41,716 bases of DNA from positions 1-41,716 of the forward strand of contig QCNH01000004.1 of the NCBI GenBank assembly GCA_003213275.1, given 5' to 3'. Both the position numbers and the translations under genes were made by a program. The notes beneath the pieces were generated by a model, which was not told where the DNA came from, ran no database searches, and worked only from the letters and a program-made list of their open reading frames with translations. Source of the DNA: Prochlorococcus sp. AG-424-M03. GTDB taxonomy: Bacteria; Cyanobacteriota; Cyanobacteriia; PCC-6307; Cyanobiaceae. Below are positions 36,615 to 41,716 of this stretch, one piece after another; within the stretch, counting starts at the first letter, position 1, and each line of letters begins with the position of its first letter.

Positions 36615-37139
36615 ATGACTGAATCAAAAGATTTAATAATTATTACAGCTAGTTGTGGCAAAAATCTAGAACTTGCTGAAAAATTTCTTGAAAAAAGTAA
36701 TGAACTTAAAATAAGTTCGGAGATTTTAGATCTTACGACTCTTGATATTCCACTATTTAATCCACGAATTCACAGCAAAGAAAATATTCCAGTTGAAATA
36801 GAAGAATTAAAAAAAAAGCTTTTCGCAATAGAAAAGTGGGTAATTTGCGCTCCTGAATATAATGGATCTATTCCTCCTATTCTCACCAACTTCATAGCAT
36901 GGTTATCTATTTCGGGAGATGACTTTAGAAATTTATTTAATGGTCAACCAATTGCAATTGCAACATTCTCTGGAGGCATAGGGTTAGAACTACTTACCTC
37001 ATTACGCATTCAATTAGTACATTTAGGAAGTCAGGTGTTAGGGAGACAACTTTTGTCCTCATATAGTAAACCGATAGATACCAAAACAATTGAAGATATT
37101 ATCCAAAGACTATTACAAATGAAAAAATTAAAAATATAA
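36615..37139 (+). CDS. NADPH-dependent FMN reductase family flavoprotein
   Basis: A 174-aa flavodoxin-fold protein with the family signature CAPEYNGSIPPILTNFIAWL and the N-terminal phosphate-loop region ITASCGKNLELAEKF. Members reduce FMN, quinones or metals with NADPH. It starts 17 bp after flv1, so it may be part of the same operon and might supply or accept electrons there; that is inference from position. It converges with the PBP2 gene. Confidence 0.85.
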   Translation: MTESKDLIIITASCGKNLELAEKFLEKSNELKISSEILDLTTLDIPLFNPRIHSKENIPVEIEELKKKLFAIEKWVICAPEYNGSIPPILTNFIAWLSISGDDFRNLFNGQPIAIATFSGGIGLELLTSLRIQLVHLGSQVLGRQLLSSYSKPIDTKTIEDIIQRLLQMKKLKI

Positions 37140-37161
37140 ACTTTAAAAATAAAAATTCATT

Positions 37162-38952
37162 TCATTTGTTTTCATTCCAAACTTTTAAAATTTCTCTTGC
37201 CATAGGGAGTGCATGTACAGAACCTCCACCTGGAGTATTTTGTGCAAAAGCAACTACTAGCAACTCACTATTTTCGGAAGGAGTAAAGCAAACGAACCAA
37301 GCGTGATCTAAACCTCCTTCACCATCTTCAGCGGTTCCAGTTTTACCTGACACTGGAGGTAAATTTGAAACTCCGTAATTAATGGATCTCCCCGTTCCAG
37401 ACTCAACTACTTTCTTAAGGCCAGTTTTTATTAATTGCAAATTTTTTGGTTCAATATCAATTTGAATACGCTTTTCATCTAAAATATTGTCTCCATTTTT
37501 TTTAGTTAAATGGGGAGTAACTAGATAACCTCCATTTGCAATCGCAGCATATGCTCTAGCTATTTGAATTGGAGTTACTTGAACGACAAATTGTCCAATA
37601 GACATACTCGCAATATCTTCTGGAACCCAAGGAGTCCTACCTGCTTCGCCCCATCCTCTACCATCTTGAGCCCATTGCTTATTAGCTACTAAGCCCATGC
37701 TTTCTTGTTCAGAAATTTCAATTCCAGATAAAGAATTAAAACCAAGCTTTCGTGAAACAGCATAAATCTCATCAACACCTACACCATATCCGACTTGATA
37801 AAAAAAAGTATTACTTGAAACCCTTAAAGCATCTTCATATCCTATTACCCCGAAGCCTAAATCATTATGTTCTCTAAAACATTGACTACCATATGTAATA
37901 CATGGTTTTGTTTCTAGCATTGTATCAATAGGAAATTTTCCACTTTCCAAGCCAGCTAAAGCGGTTACAATTTTCCAAACACTTCCTGGATCATAAGCAT
38001 TTAATGCTCTATTAAAAAGAGGTTTCTCAGCAGAATTAAACAGCTTATTATATTCTCTCTCAGGCTTAAAATCCTTTGAGAAAAAATTTAAATCAAATGT
38101 AGGTTTACTCGCCATTGCAAGTATTGCACCATCCCTTGGATCCATAACTATTATGGCTCCAGCTTTTTTTTCTAGCAGTGCTTCCTCGGCAACTAATTGC
38201 AAGTTCATATCAATAGTTAATTCAATATCATTACCTTGCCTTGATGGTTTAATCCCCAATGATCTTTGAAATTTACCTAAAGAATTAACTTCAACCATTT
38301 CTCCACCCCATTCACCTCTAATTAAATCTTCATAAACATATTCAATTCCAGTTCTTCCTATTAAATCATTTAATTTATAACCCTTCTTAGATAAAAATTT
38401 ATATTCTGATTCGGTGATTGGCTGAGTATAACCAATTACATGAGCAGCAACAGATTGATAGGGATAATTTCTAATTAATTTCGTTGCTATTTCAAAACTA
38501 AATAAATTATCTTCATTTTCCTTAAATTTTATTAATTGATCTACTTTTAAATCATCAAGAATAGTTACGGAAAGTTTTTGATTTTTTTGACCATCAAAAT
38601 ATTTTTTTTGAATTAAATTACTATCAAGATTTAACAAATCAGAAATCCCTAATTTATGTTTTTCCCAATTACTTTCTTTTACTGTTTGAGGCTTTAATAT
38701 TAAAGAATATTTAACTCTACTATCTGCTAAAACATAACCATTTTTATCCAGTATTCTCCCGCGTATTGGTTGAGAGGCAATAAGTCTAATCCTGTTCTCA
38801 TCAGACATTTTTTTAAAAGATTCATAATTTAAGATTTGTAAAAAAATCAATCTTAATAAAATCAATAAAAAAGAAATAGAAGAAAAAATAATTAAGACTA
38901 ATGGTTGTCTTTTTAATGAAATAAGTTTTTTGTTAGAGCTACTTTTTATCAA
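37162..38952 (-). CDS. mrdA: penicillin-binding protein 2 (peptidoglycan transpeptidase)
   Basis: A 596-aa class B PBP that cross-links peptidoglycan during cell elongation. It has an N-terminal membrane anchor (about 17-40), a dimerisation domain with RGRILDKNGYVLADS, and the transpeptidase domain with the three catalytic motifs: SVWK (324-327), SSN (379-381) and KTGT (537-540). GRTGIEYVYEDLIRG and ISEQESMG support PBP2 rather than FtsI. No rodA is adjacent. A 47-codon ORF ends 11 bp upstream on the same strand. Confidence 0.93.
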   Translation of the reverse strand: MIKSSSNKKLISLKRQPLVLIIFSSISFLLILLRLIFLQILNYESFKKMSDENRIRLIASQPIRGRILDKNGYVLADSRVKYSLILKPQTVKESNWEKHKLGISDLLNLDSNLIQKKYFDGQKNQKLSVTILDDLKVDQLIKFKENEDNLFSFEIATKLIRNYPYQSVAAHVIGYTQPITESEYKFLSKKGYKLNDLIGRTGIEYVYEDLIRGEWGGEMVEVNSLGKFQRSLGIKPSRQGNDIELTIDMNLQLVAEEALLEKKAGAIIVMDPRDGAILAMASKPTFDLNFFSKDFKPEREYNKLFNSAEKPLFNRALNAYDPGSVWKIVTALAGLESGKFPIDTMLETKPCITYGSQCFREHNDLGFGVIGYEDALRVSSNTFFYQVGYGVGVDEIYAVSRKLGFNSLSGIEISEQESMGLVANKQWAQDGRGWGEAGRTPWVPEDIASMSIGQFVVQVTPIQIARAYAAIANGGYLVTPHLTKKNGDNILDEKRIQIDIEPKNLQLIKTGLKKVVESGTGRSINYGVSNLPPVSGKTGTAEDGEGGLDHAWFVCFTPSENSELLVVAFAQNTPGGGSVHALPMAREILKVWNENK

Positions 38953-38963
38953 AAATATAAAAT

Positions 38964-39107
38964 TTATCTAAATATTTTTTTTTCCAATAAAAGAATGGTT
39001 GAACTTATCTCTTTAAGTCTAGTAATTAAATTTTTATACGCACTATCTTCAGTATTGAGATTAAAGTCATCATTTTGAAATTTATTTGAGGTCAATTCTT
39101 CACTCAT
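38964..39107 (-). CDS. possible 47-aa protein upstream of PBP2
   Basis: ATG-to-TAA ORF (MSEELTSNKFQNDD...) with an acidic N-terminus and a C-terminal amphipathic helix (LITRLKEISSTILLLEKKI) that could form a short coiled coil. It ends 11 bp before the mrdA start, as expected for an operon neighbour. I do not recognise it. Small size and lack of a clear ribosome-binding site keep confidence low. Confidence 0.45.
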   Translation of the reverse strand: MSEELTSNKFQNDDFNLNTEDSAYKNLITRLKEISSTILLLEKKIFR

Positions 39108-39215
39108 AAAACTTATACTTTTAAATTTATTATTCCAATTAATATAATTTTAAATAAAAAATTTATTTTTTCAAAATAATATTAAGCCGGATACTATAAA
39201 AATATTATGAACAAA

Positions 39216-39815
39216 TTAATTAAATTGATCCATCTCTTGTTCAAAATAAGGATTACAACTATTTTTAGATATTCCTAAAGACCAACCAATGAATGATGAA
39301 ATAAATATCGTAACGATTAATGGGAAAATAGCTTGCTGAGTATTTTCAAGACTAAACCATTCCCTCCAGCTACTCAAAAACCTTTCTCTTTGAAATTTTC
39401 TTTTTTCATGTTCTAGTAATCTTGCTTTTTTGGCAAAAGATTTTGTAACCCACTTTTCAAAAGGTATCTTTTTTATAATTGCCATTTTTCTCTCAACTTC
39501 TAATAGCTGTCCTGCACTAAGATAAGGGTGAAATGTACTTATCAATTCCAGAGTTTTTAAAAACATCTCAACAGCCGCATCTTTTATGTGTTTTTCCTCA
39601 ATACTTAAATCATCCCACTCTATTTCTGGATAAAAACGATTCCTATTAGATTGAATTTGCTCCTCTGACATTTGCCCAGGTTCACGAAGCCATCTATTAG
39701 TATTTTCATCAAACCTTCGCCAATACAAAAAAGGATTAATAAAAATTGTTTTACCTGCTATTTTTATTACATCTTGTTGAAGATGATTAGTTATCTTTCT
39801 TTTCGATTTTTTCAA
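39216..39815 (-). CDS. conserved-type hypothetical protein with C-terminal membrane helix
   Basis: A 199-aa protein I do not recognise. The N-terminal ~150 residues are soluble and basic, with many aromatic residues (INPFLYWRRFDENTNRWLRE) and a helical part rich in Lys/Arg. One hydrophobic segment near the C-terminus (IFPLIVTIFISSFIGWSLGI) should anchor it. It lies between the PD-(D/E)XK nuclease gene and the PBP2 gene on the same strand. Function is unknown. Confidence 0.75.
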   Translation of the reverse strand: MKKSKRKITNHLQQDVIKIAGKTIFINPFLYWRRFDENTNRWLREPGQMSEEQIQSNRNRFYPEIEWDDLSIEEKHIKDAAVEMFLKTLELISTFHPYLSAGQLLEVERKMAIIKKIPFEKWVTKSFAKKARLLEHEKRKFQRERFLSSWREWFSLENTQQAIFPLIVTIFISSFIGWSLGISKNSCNPYFEQEMDQFN

Positions 39816-39906
39816 TTTTATTAGAAGTCAAAATTTATAACCTAATTTAAGATTATCTTTTATTGACTATTTTTCCAGAAATTTCAAATAATGTTTCCTA
39901 TTCATA

Positions 39907-40620
39907 TTAAGTTATTGATAATTTCCAACGCTTTTTTAAATAATTACAGTATTCGCAATTTAAAGAAGGTTTGGGGAAAATATCCGAACGTAATAAATTA
40001 ACCGTATCAATTACCTTATTTTCTACCCATAATGTACAACAATCTAATCTAATTAGATGTACATCAAAATTTAATTGGTTTTTAAAAAACTCTTCATTTT
40101 TCTTTCCATTAAAATACAAAAGATAAGCTTCTTTAGCAACTTGAAAACCGTTTTTTTTAAATAACCACTGATACATTTCTAATTGTCTCTTATATGCTTT
40201 TGCATATTCGTATTTATTAAAAGTCTCAACCCAATCAAAATTATTCCTAGATGTTGCTTTTACATCAATGATAATAAGATCACCATTTTTTTTCTGCCAA
40301 ATATCATCCACAGCTCCACCAAAATCATAATTATGTTCAATTGACCTGTATCTTATCCCTTGAAAATTACTTCTCCAACGTTCTAAATCTTTGTGTTTGA
40401 AAGGAACAGCATCAATACCATGTTCTATAAATAAAGGATGCGGCTCCTGAATTTTTCTGTAATAATCAAATTCATTTTTGCATAAATTATCTACAGCTAT
40501 ATTTAGCGTAAATGGTAATGATGGTGGTTTTATTTGATATTTTTTATCAAGTACACAACATCTTGGACAACTAATATATTTCTCAACAGTAGATCGACTT
40601 AATTTAATAATCTTGCTCAT
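39907..40620 (-). CDS. Cas4/RecB-like PD-(D/E)XK nuclease superfamily protein
   Basis: A 237-aa protein with the nuclease core GGAVDDIW (101-108), GDLIIIDVKATS containing D119 and K121, and the downstream RQLEMYQWLF (Q146-xxx-Y150), as in Cas4 and RecB-family nucleases. Cysteines at 18, 21 and 22 (CPRCC) and at 222 and 225 (CEYC) frame the core, as in the Fe-S nucleases related to Cas4/AddB, so a bound Fe-S cluster or zinc is likely. No CRISPR array or other cas gene is in the window, so a DNA-repair role is more likely than CRISPR adaptation. It is the last gene before the island boundary at 40694. Confidence 0.8.
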   Translation of the reverse strand: MSKIIKLSRSTVEKYISCPRCCVLDKKYQIKPPSLPFTLNIAVDNLCKNEFDYYRKIQEPHPLFIEHGIDAVPFKHKDLERWRSNFQGIRYRSIEHNYDFGGAVDDIWQKKNGDLIIIDVKATSRNNFDWVETFNKYEYAKAYKRQLEMYQWLFKKNGFQVAKEAYLLYFNGKKNEEFFKNQLNFDVHLIRLDCCTLWVENKVIDTVNLLRSDIFPKPSLNCEYCNYLKKRWKLSIT

Positions 40621-40693
40621 TATGATTCATATCTCATTTAAAATTGTCTTACATATAATAAGTTCCTTAAGTGTTCTTTGAAAATTTGTTAAT

Positions 40694-40714
40694 TTACTCC
40701 CACTCAATAGTTCC
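40694..40714 (-). repeat. copy of the guaA 3' end (probable att site)
   Basis: Read on the minus strand, these 21 bases encode GTIEWE followed by TAA, the standard C-terminus of GMP synthase GuaA. Just upstream the frame contains a stop codon and no GuaA sequence, so this is an isolated repeat and not the gene. The guaA 3' end is a known island integration site. The intact guaA is not in the window and is expected to the right, on the minus strand. Confidence 0.65.
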
Positions 40715-40754
40715 ATTGCTCTAATCCCGCACTATGACAGGGGTGAATTTTGCG

Positions 40755-40774
40755 TGACAAACCCATGACAAACC
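40755..40774 (+). repeat. TGACAAACC direct repeat pair, 11-bp period
   Basis: TGACAAACC at 40755-40763 and again at 40766-40774, in the same orientation, 41 bp from the guaA repeat. Spacing and position suit arm-type integrase sites. Confidence 0.45.
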
Positions 40775-40977
40775 GAATAATTCCTAACATTATGTAAATT
40801 AAACTAACTTATTGAAGTAATTGTAGAGAATTCGTTAGGAAAGACCACCATTTTTTGCATTCACAAAATAATATTCAGGAGTTTTGAACGAATACTATAA
40901 TCAAAACTAAGTGATGAATTTTTCTCAAAAATGAAAAATTTTGAGGGGTCATAATAAATACAAAAAGAAAAGTAATT

Positions 40978-41716
40978 ATGAACAATCGTAATTCTAAAGA
41001 ACAAATAATTAATCAGGCAATTAAATTTCATTTACAAGGGAATATTCCAGAAGCAACAAAATATTATAAATATTGTATTAATCAAGGATTTGAGAATCAT
41101 ATAGTTTTATCTAATTATGGAGCGATTTTACAAGGTCTAGGTAAATTACAAGAAGCAAAATTGTCATATCGCAAAGCAATTAAACTAAAACCTGATTTCG
41201 CAGATGCTTATTCAAATCTTGGGAATATTTTGAGGGATCTTGGGAAATTACAAGAAGCAGAATTATATACCCGCAAAGCAATTGAACTTAATCCTCGTTA
41301 CGCTAATGCTTATTATAATCTTGGGATAATTTTACAAGGTCTAGATAAATTACAAGAAGCAGAAATTTCATACCGCAAAGCAATTGAACTTAATCCTGAT
41401 TTCGCAAAAGCATATTCAAATCTTGGGAATATTTTGAGGGATCTTGGGAAATTACAAGAAGCAGAATTATATACCCGTAAAGCAATTGAACTTGATCCTA
41501 ATTTCGCAGAAGCATATTCAAATCTTGGAAATGTCCTAAGTGATCTTGGGAAATTACAAGAAGCAGAATTATATACCCGCAAAGCAATTGAACTGAATCC
41601 TCGTTACGCTAATGCTTATTTAAATCTTGGAGGCATATTGACAAATCTTGGCAAATTACAAGATGCAGAATTATCTACTCGTAAAGCAATTGAATTGAAT
41701 CCTAATCTCGCAGACG
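40978..41716 (+). CDS. tetratricopeptide repeat (TPR) protein, 3' partial
   Basis: ATG at 40978 starts MNNRNSKEQIINQAIKFHLQ, and the frame stays open to the window end (246 codons seen). About seven tandem 34-residue TPR units follow, with the consensus AYSNLGNILRDLGKLQEAE and YRKAIELNPDF. TPR solenoids mediate protein-protein contacts. In picocyanobacteria such N-terminal arrays are often joined to glycosyltransferase, methyltransferase or sulfotransferase domains, but none is visible here. The repeats are very similar at DNA level, pointing to recent expansion. The gene lies just inside the putative guaA island. Confidence 0.9.
   Translation, partial: MNNRNSKEQIINQAIKFHLQGNIPEATKYYKYCINQGFENHIVLSNYGAILQGLGKLQEAKLSYRKAIKLKPDFADAYSNLGNILRDLGKLQEAELYTRKAIELNPRYANAYYNLGIILQGLDKLQEAEISYRKAIELNPDFAKAYSNLGNILRDLGKLQEAELYTRKAIELDPNFAEAYSNLGNVLSDLGKLQEAELYTRKAIELNPRYANAYLNLGGILTNLGKLQDAELSTRKAIELNPNLAD
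41209..41493 (+). repeat. 204-bp-spaced near-identical copies within the TPR gene
   Basis: About 80 bases beginning TATTCAAATCTTGGGAAT at 41209 recur at 41413 with a single C/T difference. The distance equals two TPR units (2 x 102 bp). This suggests recent duplication or gene conversion of a two-unit block. Confidence 0.8.

Larger units (their letters stand above)
40694..41716. mobile_element. left end of a putative genomic island at guaA (runs off the window)
   Basis: The boundary is the isolated guaA 3' repeat at 40694-40714, followed by TGACAAACC direct repeats at 40755 and 40766 (11 bp apart) and a related TGACAGGGG at 40735. Beyond this, the only visible gene is a repeat-rich TPR protein. 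No integrase is visible in the ~1 kb present. The gene-free stretch 40621-40977 otherwise holds only a small hairpin (CTCAAAA/TTTTGAG, 40924-40945). Confidence 0.5.

Noticed and set aside
39907-40620. Part of a CRISPR-Cas locus
   Set aside because: No array, cas1 or cas2 lies in the window; Cas4-like nucleases frequently occur alone.
41313-41582. Minus-strand open frame with repeated Ser/Arg/Phe-rich units
   Set aside because: It is the antisense of the TPR repeats at 40978-41716; its periodicity simply mirrors the 102-bp TPR units.
40978-41716. Tandem repeats that could suggest a CRISPR array
   Set aside because: The 102-bp period equals 34 codons, the frame is open throughout, and the translated consensus is TPR; there are no short repeats with unique spacers.

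Overview
The window is strongly AT-rich and reads as a chromosome segment of a high-light type marine Prochlorococcus. The pointers are a two-piece (circularly permuted) tmRNA gene whose tag reads ANKIVSFSRQTAPVAA, photosystem and thylakoid genes (psbX, ycf66, a high-light-inducible protein, a flavodiiron flv3-flv1 pair), very compact spacing, and several GTG/TTG starts. The species call is inference from these features; no search was run.

Layout, left to right. 1-1919: end of the suf iron-sulfur assembly operon (sufD partial, sufS). 1916-7502: S9 peptidase, peptide deformylase, HIT protein, a small membrane protein, an SbmA/BacA-like ABC transporter and a high-light-inducible protein. 7503-10462: ycf66, psbX, a YggT-family protein and accC. 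10723-12101: tRNA-Leu and a lipid-A-disaccharide-synthase-like protein. 12105-17461: PRC-barrel protein, SMC, and two small genes. 17631-19606: a YqjD/YqjE-like membrane pair and a THUMP-type RNA methyltransferase. 19667-19935: tmRNA. 20090-22190: a 44-codon ORF, a frameshifted aldo/keto reductase, an orphan ParA-like ATPase and a small membrane protein. 22190-23136: a probable mini mobile element (below). 23110-32885: core metabolism and translation (argJ, coaE, gatB, thiO-like, ndk, speA, alaS). 33005-37139: flv3, flv1 and an FMN reductase, probably one electron-disposal operon. 37162-40620: PBP2, two proteins of unknown function and a Cas4-like PD-(D/E)XK nuclease. 40694-41716: start of a genomic island with a TPR gene that runs off the end.

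The most interesting part is 22190-23136. The last codons of argJ occur twice: once in the intact gene, and once 927 bp away where the flanking conserved gene ends. This is what remains when a site-specific element integrates into the 3' end of a gene and restores that gene. Just inside each end lies a pair of direct repeats (RTAAGCAR) exactly 11 bp apart, like integrase arm-type sites. The insert has no integrase. It carries two tiny genes with very strong Shine-Dalgarno sites and a shared N-terminus, plus a strongly structured non-coding stretch. One of the two proteins ends in a tail with the same spacing as the C-terminal motif of CP12.

A second boundary of the same kind is at 40694-40774. 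There a copy of the guaA 3' end (coding GTIEWE-stop) is followed by two direct repeats (TGACAAACC), again 11 bp apart. The guaA 3' end is a well-known island integration site, so the TPR gene to its right is probably island cargo. Both element calls are inferences from sequence architecture and need comparison with related genomes.
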